Counted from the stretch's first letter, positions 50,296-59,520 are shown. The stretch is 64,000 bases of DNA from JAEWWD01 sp964440115 (GCA_964440115.1 CAYTPV010000002.1:434001-498000); one strand, 5' to 3'. Program-made: numbers and translations. The notes: a model not told the origin generated them from the sequence alone.

Positions 50296-51708
50296 ATGAA
50301 CATGCTCAAAAGATCGCTGGCCCTGCTGATGATGCTCTTCATCGCGCTGTCCGTGTTTGCCTGCGCTCCCGCGCCTGCAGCCGAACCTGCCGCGCCTGCG
50401 GCAACGGCGGCTCCCGCGCCTGCTGCAGCCACCGCCGCCCCCGCGCCTACGGAGCAGGCGGAGGGCAAGGTGCTCAACATCTATTGCTGGAACACGGAAT
50501 TTCAGGATCGTTTCAATGCTTACTATGCTTCAAAAGTTCCTTCCGATGTAAAAGTCAATTTTGTCATCAACCCCAACAAGGACAATGTATATCAGAACTC
50601 CCTGGATGAAGCTCTGCTGCGGCAGGCTGATGCGGCTGCCGACGATAAAATCGATATCTTCCTTGTCGAAGCAGACTATGCTCTTAAATATGTAAACACG
50701 GATTATACGATGGACGTCATCAACGGCGTTGGCTTAACGAAGGACGATCTTGCGCAGCAGTATAAGTACACGCAGGATATCGTAACCGATTCAAAGGGCG
50801 TGCTCAAAGGCTCTTCCTGGCAGGCAACACCGGGCCTGTTCATCTATCGCCGCTCCATTGCGAAGGATGTACTTGGCACCGATGATCCGGCGCAGGTACA
50901 GGAAGCCCTCTCCAGCTGGGATAAATTCGACGCCGTGGCCGCAAAGGCCAAGGAAAAGGGCTACTTCATGCTCTCCGGCTATGACGATGCGTTCCGTACA
51001 TTCTCCAATAACATCTCTCAGCCTTGGGTGGACGCGAACAATAAAATCCATCTCGACGACAACATGCTGCGCTGGGTAGACCAGACCAAGATGTACACCG
51101 AAAAAGGATATAACAACAAGACTACGCTTTGGAACCCCGAGTGGCAGGCCGATCAGGGCCCCAAGGGCAAGGTGTTTGGTTTCTTCTATTCCACATGGGG
51201 CGTAAACTTCACGCTGCTTGGCAACTCGCTTGAAAAGCCTGTTGCAGAAGGCGGCAAAGCTGAAGTCGGCAACGGTATCTATGGCGATTACGCCATGTGC
51301 GAAGGCCCGCAGAGCTACTACTGGGGCGGCACCTGGATCTGCGCCGCGACAGGTACGGATAATATCACGCTCGTACGCGATATTATGAAGACGCTGACCT
51401 GTGATGCGAAGACCATGAAGCAGATCACCATCGATACGCAGGATTATACCAATAACCAGGCTGCAATGAATGAGCTCGCTGCGAGCGACATCAAGTTCGA
51501 TTTCCTGGGCGGCCAGAACCATATCGCGATGTTCGCGAAAGTCGCGCCCAAGATCAGCATGACCAGCATGTCGCCCTATGACCAGACCATGACGGAGCAG
51601 CTGCAAAAGGCATGCAAGGACTATTTCGACGGTAAGGTAACGAAGGATCAGGCCATCGAGAACTTCTACACCGCCGTCATCGAAAAGCATCCTGAATTGA
51701 GTAAATAG
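50296..51708 (+). CDS. Carbohydrate ABC transporter substrate-binding lipoprotein (CUT1 type)
   Basis: A 470-residue lipoprotein. The signal (LKRSLALLMMLFIALSVFAC) ends in a lipobox Cys. A low-complexity Ala/Pro/Thr linker spans about residues 22-55, then comes the binding domain (VLNIYCWNTEFQDRF, DDKIDIFLVEADYAL, SYYWGGTWICAA), as in oligosaccharide-binding proteins. AAGGAGGA precedes the ATG. The C-ending codon bias suggests high expression. It follows lacI by 84 bases and is followed by a strong hairpin and two permease genes. Confidence 0.9.
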   Translation: MNMLKRSLALLMMLFIALSVFACAPAPAAEPAAPAATAAPAPAAATAAPAPTEQAEGKVLNIYCWNTEFQDRFNAYYASKVPSDVKVNFVINPNKDNVYQNSLDEALLRQADAAADDKIDIFLVEADYALKYVNTDYTMDVINGVGLTKDDLAQQYKYTQDIVTDSKGVLKGSSWQATPGLFIYRRSIAKDVLGTDDPAQVQEALSSWDKFDAVAAKAKEKGYFMLSGYDDAFRTFSNNISQPWVDANNKIHLDDNMLRWVDQTKMYTEKGYNNKTTLWNPEWQADQGPKGKVFGFFYSTWGVNFTLLGNSLEKPVAEGGKAEVGNGIYGDYAMCEGPQSYYWGGTWICAATGTDNITLVRDIMKTLTCDAKTMKQITIDTQDYTNNQAAMNELAASDIKFDFLGGQNHIAMFAKVAPKISMTSMSPYDQTMTEQLQKACKDYFDGKVTKDQAIENFYTAVIEKHPELSK

Positions 51709-51740
51709 GCTGTTCCAGCATTCCTCAGCGGGAATAGCAA

Positions 51741-51775
51741 GCGCGGGGCGGGGCATCCATGCCTTCGCCCCGCGC
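51741..51775 (+). terminator. Strong G+C hairpin without a U-tract after the binding-protein gene
   Basis: GCGCGGGGCG and CGCCCCGCGC form a perfect ten-base stem; the loop contains a second small stem, GGCAT-CC-ATGCC. No T-run follows. It resembles the hairpin at 5084-5113 in position. Confidence 0.6.
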
Positions 51776-51813
51776 GAAGTATCAGCACTATTTATGCAGC
51801 GTGAGGTGAAACC

Positions 51814-52776
51814 ATGAAAACAGGCCGGGCAGCTTCCGATAAGAAGATTCGCTCCATCAGTTATGCCAAATGGGGATACATATTCCTCATTCCGTTCTTC
51901 GCGGCATTCGCTGTATTCAATCTTCTGCCGCTCTTTTCCACAATCAACAACAGCCTGTACGAAAACTACATGTCGGGTTTGAAACAGATAGGCCCGAACT
52001 TTGTAGGGCTCGGGAATTATGCCAAACTGATGCAAAGCGATCTCCCCAAATACTTTGGCAATACACTGCTTATCTGGGTGCTCGGGTTTATTCCGCAGAT
52101 TATCATCTCACTGCTGCTCGCGTCTTTGTTTACCAATATGCGGCTTCGTTTGAAAACCGGTTTTTATAAAACGATTATCTATTTGCCCAACTTGATTATG
52201 GCTTCCGCGTTTGCCATGCTGTTCTTTACGCTGTTTTCCGACGCTGGGCCGATGAACGACATATTCGTAAAACTGGGCATACTCAAGGAACCTTATCGCT
52301 TTCTTTCTGAAATCACGGGTACGCGCGGATTGATTATACTCATGAATTTTCTGATGTGGTTCGGCAATACGACAATACTGCTGATGGCAGGCATCATGGG
52401 AATTGATCAGCAGCTCATCGAAGCTGCCGAAATGGACGGCGCAAAGCCTACGCAGGTGTTCTGGCGCGTTACCATGCCTATGCTCAGACCAATATTCATA
52501 TATGTGCTCATCACTTCGTTCATTGGCGGTATTCAGATGTTCGACGTGCCGCAGATACTGACCGATGGTGCGGGCAATCCGAACAGAACCAGTATGACTT
52601 TGATTATGTTCCTGAACAGTCATCTGCACAGCAAAAATTTCGGTATGGGCGGCGCATTGAGCGTAATACTTTTTGTCATTACGGGGGCCATGAGTCTGTT
52701 GGTATACAATTCGCTGACTAAGGGATATGGGTTCGAACGAAGCCGGAAAAACAGAGAGGGAGGTGCAAAGACATGA
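51814..52776 (+). CDS. CUT1 sugar ABC transporter permease (MalF-like)
   Basis: A 320-residue membrane protein with six predicted segments. The EAA loop is seen in QQLIEAAEMDGAKPTQVFWR, the docking site for the ATPase. GAGGTGA precedes the ATG. It overlaps the second permease gene by four bases. The importer has no ATPase gene here, so a shared ATPase such as an MsmK-type protein encoded elsewhere is expected. Confidence 0.9.
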   Translation: MKTGRAASDKKIRSISYAKWGYIFLIPFFAAFAVFNLLPLFSTINNSLYENYMSGLKQIGPNFVGLGNYAKLMQSDLPKYFGNTLLIWVLGFIPQIIISLLLASLFTNMRLRLKTGFYKTIIYLPNLIMASAFAMLFFTLFSDAGPMNDIFVKLGILKEPYRFLSEITGTRGLIILMNFLMWFGNTTILLMAGIMGIDQQLIEAAEMDGAKPTQVFWRVTMPMLRPIFIYVLITSFIGGIQMFDVPQILTDGAGNPNRTSMTLIMFLNSHLHSKNFGMGGALSVILFVITGAMSLLVYNSLTKGYGFERSRKNREGGAKT

Positions 52777-53636
52777 GTTCCAAACAGAATACGGCGGCAC
52801 GTGCACGTCTTACTCTTGCCAGAGGCGCATGCTACCTGTTGTTAACATTGCTGACGATTTTATGCCTGCTGTGGTTTTATGCGCTCATTGTCAATTCCAC
52901 CCGCTCGCACCCGGAAATCCAGCAGGGGTTTAAGTTCCTGCCTGGCGGCTCTTTCGCATATAACCTGCACAATCTGTTGAATAATAAGAATCTGCCGGTG
53001 CTGTCCGGTATTCGCAACAGCCTGTTTGTTTCTGCCTGCACGGCGCTGCTGGCTACCTATTTTTCGGCGCTGGCCGCTTACGCTATTCATGCATATAATT
53101 TTAGGTTTAAAAAAGCTGCATTCACATTCATACTCATGGTCATGATGATCCCCACACAGGTGACGGCGCTCGGTTTCGTGCGCATGATGGGCCAGATTGG
53201 GCTTTCGGACAGTTTTATGCCCCTCATACTTCCATCCATCGCGTCGCCCATTGTGTTTTTCTTTATGAAACAGTATATGGAAGCCATGCTTCCTGTGGAA
53301 ATAGTCGAAGCCGCGCGTATTGACGGGTCCAACGAGTTTGCCACGTTCAATCGCATCGTGCTGCCGATTATGAAGCCGGCAATGGCGGTGCAGGGCATAT
53401 TCACATTCGTCAGTTCCTGGAATAATTATTTCCTGCCCGCGTTGCTGCTCAAATCTTCCGATAAAAAGACTCTTCCCATACTCATCGCGCAGCTTAGAAG
53501 CGCGGATTTTTTGAAATTTGATATGGGGCAGGTCTACATGCTTATCACAATTTCGATCGTCCCGATCATTATCATCTATTTGCTGCTGTCAAAATATATC
53601 GTACGCGGCGTAACACTGGGCAGCATAAAAGGGTAA
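52773..53636 (+). CDS. CUT1 sugar ABC transporter permease (MalG-like)
   Basis: A 287-residue membrane protein. After a first segment come the IRNSLFVSACTALLATYFS block and the EAA loop VEIVEAARIDGSNEFATFNR, typical of the second CUT1 permease. It overlaps the first permease gene (ATGA). The C-terminus carries the usual YIVRGVTLGSIKG. No terminator-like T-run was seen before the convergent TetR gene 35 bases away. Confidence 0.9.
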   Translation: MSSKQNTAARARLTLARGACYLLLTLLTILCLLWFYALIVNSTRSHPEIQQGFKFLPGGSFAYNLHNLLNNKNLPVLSGIRNSLFVSACTALLATYFSALAAYAIHAYNFRFKKAAFTFILMVMMIPTQVTALGFVRMMGQIGLSDSFMPLILPSIASPIVFFFMKQYMEAMLPVEIVEAARIDGSNEFATFNRIVLPIMKPAMAVQGIFTFVSSWNNYFLPALLLKSSDKKTLPILIAQLRSADFLKFDMGQVYMLITISIVPIIIIYLLLSKYIVRGVTLGSIKG

Positions 53637-53671
53637 TACAGAATCGCTGGATTGAAAGCACTGGCGCAATC

Positions 53672-54262
53672 TCAATCCGGCAGGGTATTGTTGCAGAATA
53701 TTTCCATGGCATTGATTGTGAGCCGGTATGTAAGCTGTGCCATATGCTCGGGTGAATCAGGACAATTTTCTGTAATCCAGCGACGAACCAACCCGAGACA
53801 GCCTGAAAAGCAATAGACGGGTAAATACGTATTCTTTGCATTCTGCGGCAGCAGAGCGGCCAGGTTTTCGGTAATACTTTTCACAATGATTTCTTCCACA
53901 TCCCGAATAAAAGCAATATCACCGTTCGTGCCAAGCAGCGCGCTGCAGATCTCTCTGTTTTCTGACAGCGAACGGAATATTTCTTCCAGGCAGGCAATTG
54001 TATTCTGTTTTGGCTTTTCATACAGGGGATGCTTGGTAATTGCCTGCGTGATATTCATCAGCAGTTCGTCTTCTGTCTTTTTCAGCATATCATAGATATC
54101 CGTATAATGCAGATAGAATGTGGATCGGTTAATATCCACTTCCTCCACAAGTTCTTTGACGGTGATTTCCCGCGCCGATTTCAACTGCATAAGTCTGGCA
54201 AGCCCGCTTCTGAGCTGGGCTTTTGTTTTGCGTATTCTGCGGTCTATCAATTGCTCCTTCAT
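53672..54262 (-). CDS. TetR family transcriptional regulator
   Basis: A 196-residue regulator with an N-terminal TetR helix-turn-helix: KAQLRSGLARLMQL, then ITVKELVEEVDINRSTFYLH. The C-terminal half is a helical ligand domain, resembling that of the YhgE/DhaS-associated group. The start at 54262 has GGAGGG upstream. It diverges from the large YhgE/Pip-like gene, so it probably regulates it; direct repeats flank that promoter. Confidence 0.88.
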   Translation of the reverse strand: MKEQLIDRRIRKTKAQLRSGLARLMQLKSAREITVKELVEEVDINRSTFYLHYTDIYDMLKKTEDELLMNITQAITKHPLYEKPKQNTIACLEEIFRSLSENREICSALLGTNGDIAFIRDVEEIIVKSITENLAALLPQNAKNTYLPVYCFSGCLGLVRRWITENCPDSPEHMAQLTYRLTINAMEIFCNNTLPD

Positions 54263-54320
54263 ATGCCCTCCGATTATGAATTCTTTGTGAATTATGGGCA
54301 GATGCAAATCGTACGTCCAT

Positions 54321-54401
54321 TAATCAACATTGCGACCTAGTAATGTCGTTTGAAGATAATCATAGTATTTATTATAATACATAAAACCTAGTAATCAACA
54401 T
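54321..54401 (+). promoter_or_regulatory. Promoter of the YhgE/Pip gene flanked by repeated operator-like elements
   Basis: TTGAAG (54350-54355) and TATAAT (54373-54378) are 17 bases apart. The ten-mer TAATCAACAT occurs at 54321-54330 and 54392-54401, and CCTAGTAAT at 54336-54344 and 54387-54395. The duplicates lie on both sides of the promoter. Confidence 0.62.
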
Positions 54402-54434
54402 AATGTTTATTATATTTTGTGAGGAGTGCAGGCT

Positions 54435-56876
54435 ATGGTTCGCGAAGAATGGAAAAGACTGTTCCATAACAAGATTCTTTTACTTGTTATCGCCGCGATT
54501 ATCGTGATTCCAACCATTTACACCACGCTTTTCCTAGGATCCATGTGGGATCCGTATGGTCAATTGAATAATCTGCCCGTCGCTGTAGTGAACAATGATC
54601 AGCCTGTTACGTATCGTGACAAGCGATTGGCAATCGGGGAGACGCTGGTGAAGGACCTGAAGGATAACGGGTCTTTGAATTTTCATTTTGTAAATGAAAC
54701 GGATGCCGTAAACGGCTTAAAAAGCGGAACATACTATATGGTCATTACCATACCTTCCGATTTTTCAGCCAATGCTTCCACGCTGTTTGACGAAACCCCA
54801 AAAAAGATGCAGCTGAATTACGAAACAAACCCCGGTAAGAACTATATTGCCGCAAAAATGAGCGATTCGGCGCTGGTGAAAATTCGCGACAGCATATCCG
54901 AAGAAGTGACGAAGGAATATACCGAAGCTATATTCAGTGAAATATCGGATGCGGGCAGCGGTATGCAGGAGGCGGCTGACGGCGCGTTAAAATTGAGAGA
55001 CGGCGCTAACGATGCCGCAGAGGGCAGCGATAAGCTTGCAAAGAATTTAAAGAAACTCGCCAATAGCACTCTGACATTTGAACAGGGCAGCGAAGAGCTT
55101 ACCGTCGGTATACAGAAGTATACGGACGGCGTGATGGCTGCTGATGATGGCGCAAAAGAAATAGCGAAGGGCTTGCATACGCTGCAGACTTCCAGCGCTG
55201 AGGGTACGGAAGAATTGTACGACGGAACAAAAAGCCTTGTTGACGGTGTAGAGCAATACACGGACGGAGTCGCACAGGCACAAGCCGGAGCAAAGCAGCT
55301 GTCCGATCAAAGCGCGACTCTTAATCAGGGCATCGCGCAGGTGGCAGGCGGCGTTTCATCACTGAAGAATGGAGCGGATGCTGAGCTTGCCGGACTAAAA
55401 CAGCTTTCTTCCTCGCTGGGCAGCCAATTATCCCAAGGCGCATCGAATATACAGGCCGTACAGGGCGGATTGCATGACATGAAAAGCGGCATAGGAAATC
55501 TGGCCGAAAGTGTTGCACAGCTCAACGCCGCGTCCGGTTCCATGGATGCTGCGACGCTTTCTGCCGCCATTTCACAGCTTAACGAAAAAGTACAGGAACT
55601 CGCGCAGAACGCCGATGTGCTGCTGCCTGCGAGCGGCGAGGCCATAGAAGGGCTTGCGGACGGGCTTTCTGACGTGAAAAAGGCATTGGACAGAACGGGT
55701 ACCGGATCGGCGGATATGGGCCTCATACAGGGGATGCAGGCCGTCGACGCGGGGCTTGGTTCCGTAGGCACAGGGCTGACCGCAACGGATGGTTTGGTAA
55801 ACGGCATTAAGAAATATACGGGTGGCGTAGATACCGTTAGTGCAGGCCTTACGAAGCTCAATGCAAGCTCCGATGATTTGCTCGATGGTGCAAAAGAGCT
55901 GCGCAGCGGTGCAAAAACGCTTTCCGGTAAGCTCTCAGACGGCATTGAACAACTGCGTGACGGCGCCGATCAGCTTGCCGACGGCACGGATCAGCTTGCG
56001 CTCAACAGCGCAACGCTGCTTTCGGGCGCTCAGCAGTTACAAAGCGGTGCGGCGAAGATTTCCGACGGCGGGAATAAACTCTACGATGGTTCTAAGGACT
56101 TGAACGATGGACTGCAATCCATTGCGGATGGGGCCGATGAGCTGCAGACATCGCTCGCTGACGGTGCGGACACTGTGAATTCCATGGAAAAGGGTGACGC
56201 CACGGTTTCCATGTTTGCTGCGCCGGTGGAAACTGAAAAAACAGAAGCAAGCACCGTGCAGAACAACGGACACGCCATGGCTGCCTATATGATGTCGGTC
56301 GCGCTTTGGGTTGGATGCATCGCATTCTGCCTTATGTACCCGCTCAACGAATACGAGGGTGAATTGCGGTCGGGTACAAGATGGTGGCTGAGCAAAGTAT
56401 CGGTGGCATATGGCATGGCCATCTTGCAGGCAGTAGTAATGGTGTTTATGCTCATGAAATGCAACGGATTTGCGCCTGCGGACCTTGGGAAAACGCTGTT
56501 GGTGGCCTGTATTGCTTCCATTGCGTTCATGTCCATCATGTATTACTTCAACGTATTGATTGGGAAAGTTGGCAGCTTCCTCATGCTGATATTCATGGTC
56601 GTACAGCTTGCAGGCTCGGCGGGCACATATCCTCTGGAGATATCGGGAGCGCTTGCCCCTAAATTGCACCCATACCTGCCCTTCTCTTATACGGTGGATG
56701 CGTTCCGTAAGACCATCAGCGGCGCGGGCAGCATTACAAGCGAACTCGCAGTGATGGGCGGATTAGTGATTGTATTTTCGCTGTTCGCGCTTTGGGTGTT
56801 CCAAAGAAGGGCAAAGAGGATTAAAGAAGGCAAAGGAATACTGCTCAACTATTTTGAAAAAGCGGGTCTTGCATAA
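54435..56876 (+). CDS. YhgE/Pip family membrane protein (ABC-2-like)
   Basis: An 813-residue protein. One N-terminal membrane segment (LLVIAAIIVIPTIYTTLFL) precedes the outside domain start (NLPVAVVNNDQPV). A long stretch, about residues 180-610, is made of repeated coiled-coil-like units such as GAKQLSDQ, GADQLADGTDQLA and GNKLYDGSKDLND. The C-terminus has five membrane segments of ABC-2 type. Pip was named as a phage infection protein in Lactococcus, and relatives include ESX-type accessory proteins. GAGGAG precedes the ATG. A TetR gene diverges from it. Confidence 0.9.
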   Translation: MVREEWKRLFHNKILLLVIAAIIVIPTIYTTLFLGSMWDPYGQLNNLPVAVVNNDQPVTYRDKRLAIGETLVKDLKDNGSLNFHFVNETDAVNGLKSGTYYMVITIPSDFSANASTLFDETPKKMQLNYETNPGKNYIAAKMSDSALVKIRDSISEEVTKEYTEAIFSEISDAGSGMQEAADGALKLRDGANDAAEGSDKLAKNLKKLANSTLTFEQGSEELTVGIQKYTDGVMAADDGAKEIAKGLHTLQTSSAEGTEELYDGTKSLVDGVEQYTDGVAQAQAGAKQLSDQSATLNQGIAQVAGGVSSLKNGADAELAGLKQLSSSLGSQLSQGASNIQAVQGGLHDMKSGIGNLAESVAQLNAASGSMDAATLSAAISQLNEKVQELAQNADVLLPASGEAIEGLADGLSDVKKALDRTGTGSADMGLIQGMQAVDAGLGSVGTGLTATDGLVNGIKKYTGGVDTVSAGLTKLNASSDDLLDGAKELRSGAKTLSGKLSDGIEQLRDGADQLADGTDQLALNSATLLSGAQQLQSGAAKISDGGNKLYDGSKDLNDGLQSIADGADELQTSLADGADTVNSMEKGDATVSMFAAPVETEKTEASTVQNNGHAMAAYMMSVALWVGCIAFCLMYPLNEYEGELRSGTRWWLSKVSVAYGMAILQAVVMVFMLMKCNGFAPADLGKTLLVACIASIAFMSIMYYFNVLIGKVGSFLMLIFMVVQLAGSAGTYPLEISGALAPKLHPYLPFSYTVDAFRKTISGAGSITSELAVMGGLVIVFSLFALWVFQRRAKRIKEGKGILLNYFEKAGLA

Positions 56877-56883
56877 CAAAATG

Positions 56884-56911
56884 ATCGCCACGGAGCTTGC
56901 TCCGTGGCGAT
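56884..56911 (+). terminator. Hairpin terminator after the YhgE/Pip gene
   Basis: ATCGCCACGGAGC and GCTCCGTGGCGAT form a perfect 13-base stem with loop TT, followed by a TATATA stretch. Confidence 0.8.
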
Positions 56912-57098
56912 TATATATAAGACCGCAACGTTTTGCTGGACCAACATTACGGGAAACGCTTAGGTATATTATCACAACATATTTCAGGTTTGCGGGCGAC
57001 TGTGCGCTGTTGAAACAGCTTCAAAACTATGATAGACTGGCTTCGTGTTAATTGCTTATGATTATATAAATTGACAGTGTATGGAAGGAATTGCTTGC

Positions 57099-58046
57099 GT
57101 GTTTGATGTAATCTGTGTTGGAGAGATGCTGATCGATTTTCTGCCGGGCGAAGAAGCGGGCGTTTATATCCGTAAAGCGGGCGGTGCACCTGCCAATGTA
57201 GCCATCGCGGCCGCGCGCAATGGACTCAATACAGGGTTTTGCGGCCGGGTAGGGGATGACGATTTCGGACGCTATTTGTTCGATACACTCAGGGAAAACA
57301 ATGCAACCGTACTCTGTCCCGAACCGGTCAAAGAAGCAGTAACCACTATGGCATTTGTTTCGCTGTTGGATGGCGGAGAGCGCAGTTTTACATTTGCCCG
57401 AAAGCCGGGTGCGGATATGTTTCTGACGATGGAGGATGTGGATTCGGCCAATGTTCGCGGAGCCCATATCGTCCACGCCGGCTCCTGTTCTCTTTCCATG
57501 CCGCCGGCATCAGAATCTACTGCGTACGCACTGGCCGCAGCAGCACATGAGGGAAGGCTCGTCAGCTTTGATGTGAACTACCGTGATTTGTTGTGGAATG
57601 GTGATCGTGCCGCGGCTATCGACGCTGTTCACGAGGTGCTCAACCATATCGACCTGCTGAAAATATCCGAAGAAGAGATTGATTTCGTTGGCGGCGAGGC
57701 AAATATACCGGATCTGATGAAAAAGCACGGTATATCCGTCATTGTGGTGACGATGGGCAGAAAGGGAGCATGCTGTTATTGGAGTGATTCCAAACTGATT
57801 GCAAAAGGGTTTACCACTGAGTGTGTGGACGCTACCGGTGCGGGCGACGCATTCTGGGGCGCATTCCTTTCTCGCCTGATTCATGGAGGAGTCAGGAACA
57901 CAAATGATCTGACGCACGCTTTGTTGAAAGACGCCATGCTGGATGGGAATCTGGCCGGCATGCTCTGTGTGCAGAAAAAGGGTGCGATCGAATCGCTGCC
58001 CACGCGCGAACAGATCGAAAGACTCAGGTTGGAACTTGCTTTATAA
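57099..58046 (+). CDS. PfkB family carbohydrate kinase (fructokinase-like)
   Basis: A 315-residue ribokinase-fold kinase. The N-terminal signature is FDVICVGEMLIDFLPGEE, with RKAGGAPANVAIAAARNGL next; the catalytic Asp is in DATGAGDAFWGAFLSRL. The pattern is closest to fructokinase/ketohexokinase-like members. I chose the GTG at 57099, eight bases after GGAAGGAA. TTGAAA and TAGACT boxes 17 bases apart near 57010-57038 may be the promoter. It leads a gene cluster with a hexuloisomerase and D-lyxose isomerase, so it may phosphorylate fructose or a related ketose. Confidence 0.88.
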   Translation: MFDVICVGEMLIDFLPGEEAGVYIRKAGGAPANVAIAAARNGLNTGFCGRVGDDDFGRYLFDTLRENNATVLCPEPVKEAVTTMAFVSLLDGGERSFTFARKPGADMFLTMEDVDSANVRGAHIVHAGSCSLSMPPASESTAYALAAAAHEGRLVSFDVNYRDLLWNGDRAAAIDAVHEVLNHIDLLKISEEEIDFVGGEANIPDLMKKHGISVIVVTMGRKGACCYWSDSKLIAKGFTTECVDATGAGDAFWGAFLSRLIHGGVRNTNDLTHALLKDAMLDGNLAGMLCVQKKGAIESLPTREQIERLRLELAL

Positions 58047-58091
58047 ACAGAGGAAAATGCGACGAAGTATACTCGCCCGGGAGGTGGATCA

Positions 58092-58658
58092 ATGCCTGCA
58101 TTAAGCTATCAAGCCGCAAGTGAACAGGTGCTTGATGAGCTGCACAAATCTCTTGCCGGCATAAATCAAGAGGATGTGGATCGGTTGATAGAAGCTGTAT
58201 TGCTTGCGCGGCGAGTATTCTTTGTGGGCGCTGGCCGTACGTTGCTCTCTTTGCAGGCGATCGCCAAGCGCTGGGCGCATTTGGGCATTGACGCTCATAT
58301 CGTTGGAGAAATCACGGAACCTGCTATGACCGCCAAGGATATTCTTATCGTTGGCTCGTGCGGCGGTACGGCGACGCTCCCGGTCGGTGTGGCGCAAAAA
58401 GCGCGCGCAATTGGAGCTAGGGTTGTGCATATCGGCTCCAATCCCAGCGGTCCGCTCAGCGACATAGCGGATTTTATGGTGCGCATACCCGTGCGGACGA
58501 AACTGGAACTTGAGGATGAAATTGATTCAAGACAGCCCATGACTTCTTTGTTTGAGCAGAGCCTGCTCTTGCTGGGGGATATCGTTGCCATGATGGTCAT
58601 AGACCGCAAAGGCCTCGTCATGAAGCAGCTTTGGGAGTACCACGCTAACCTCGAATAG
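58092..58658 (+). CDS. SIS-domain protein, 6-phospho-3-hexuloisomerase-like
   Basis: A 188-residue SIS-domain protein. VFFVGAGRTLLSLQAIAKRW, LIVGSCGGTATLPVGVAQKA and the late EQSLLLLGDIVAMMV match hexuloisomerase of the ribulose monophosphate cycle. That enzyme converts 3-hexulose 6-phosphate to fructose 6-phosphate. The usual partner synthase gene (hxlA) is not in the window, so it may act on another ketose phosphate. GGGAGGTGG precedes the ATG. It lies 45 bases after the kinase gene. Confidence 0.85.
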   Translation: MPALSYQAASEQVLDELHKSLAGINQEDVDRLIEAVLLARRVFFVGAGRTLLSLQAIAKRWAHLGIDAHIVGEITEPAMTAKDILIVGSCGGTATLPVGVAQKARAIGARVVHIGSNPSGPLSDIADFMVRIPVRTKLELEDEIDSRQPMTSLFEQSLLLLGDIVAMMVIDRKGLVMKQLWEYHANLE

Positions 58659-58701
58659 TAGCTGTATTCACCCGTATTCTTAACTTCAGGGGGATAGCAA
58701 T

Positions 58702-59382
58702 ATGAAGCGTTCCGATATCAATGCTGTCATTCGTCGCTTTGAAGCCCTGCTGGATAAGCATTGTTTTGTTCTGCCCCCCTTCCTGCAGTTTACCCCGTCA
58801 GAATGGGAGCATAAGGGCAGTGAATATAATGAAATCCGCGAGCATTTGCTTGGCTGGGATGTTACGGATTACGGTTTGGGCGATTTTGCGCATACGGGGC
58901 TCGCGCTTATCACGCTGCGCAACGGGGGCAGATATGGAAAACCCGCCAAACCGTATGCCGAAAAGATTATGATGCTGGATAAGGGGCAGGTATGCCCCAT
59001 GCACTTCCATTGGAACAAGATGGAGGATATCATCAACCGCGGCGGCGGAAACATAGAATTCAGGCTGTTTAACGCGACCGAAGACAATCGGCTTGCGAAT
59101 ACAGATGTACAGGTGAACAGGGATGGAAGAAGTTACTCTGTTCCCGCGGGCTCTCTCATTACTTTATATCCGGGCGAAAGCTTAACGCTGTATCCTCGCT
59201 GCTACCATGAGTTTTGTGCGGCGCGGTCCTTTGGGACTGTGCTTATTGGGGAGGTATCCATGTGCAATGACGACAATTCGGATAACTGTTTCCTCGATCC
59301 GCTTGGCCGCTTTCCTTCCATTGAAGAAGATGAACCGCCTTACAGGCTGCTTTGCACGGAATATCCGCACGCAAAGAACTAA
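58702..59382 (+). CDS. D-lyxose isomerase family protein (cupin)
   Basis: A 226-residue cupin of the D-lyxose ketol-isomerase group. QVCPMHFHWNKMEDIINRGG carries the metal-binding His-x-His and Glu, and LTLYPRCYHEFCA the later His. Known members interconvert D-lyxose and D-xylulose and also D-mannose and D-fructose. Its product could be phosphorylated by the PfkB kinase upstream. GGGGGAT precedes the ATG. It lies 43 bases after the hexuloisomerase gene. Confidence 0.88.
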   Translation: MKRSDINAVIRRFEALLDKHCFVLPPFLQFTPSEWEHKGSEYNEIREHLLGWDVTDYGLGDFAHTGLALITLRNGGRYGKPAKPYAEKIMMLDKGQVCPMHFHWNKMEDIINRGGGNIEFRLFNATEDNRLANTDVQVNRDGRSYSVPAGSLITLYPGESLTLYPRCYHEFCAARSFGTVLIGEVSMCNDDNSDNCFLDPLGRFPSIEEDEPPYRLLCTEYPHAKN

Positions 59383-59490
59383 ACAGTTGCCTGCAGGTAC
59401 GTATGGCATTCGTATCCGTGTTTTGAATGCCGAAAAAGGGCACATACGTGCAGAACAACTCCTTATACCAGTTAGGCTGGTAAAATGCCG

Positions 59491-59520
59491 TTGGATTGCT
59501 CTATAATGATGTAATATAAT
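59491..59520 (+). promoter_or_regulatory. Possible promoter of the DeoR-aldolase genes
   Basis: TTGGAT (59491-59496) and TATAAT (59515-59520), 18 bases apart, lie in the 253-base gap before the regulator gene. A GGATC...GATCC inverted repeat farther down (about 59547-59566) could be an operator. Confidence 0.45.

Noticed and set aside
50791..52035. Minus-strand open frame of 414 codons across the binding-protein and first permease genes
   Set aside because: Antisense shadow of strongly codon-biased genes; crosses an intergenic hairpin and has no motif.
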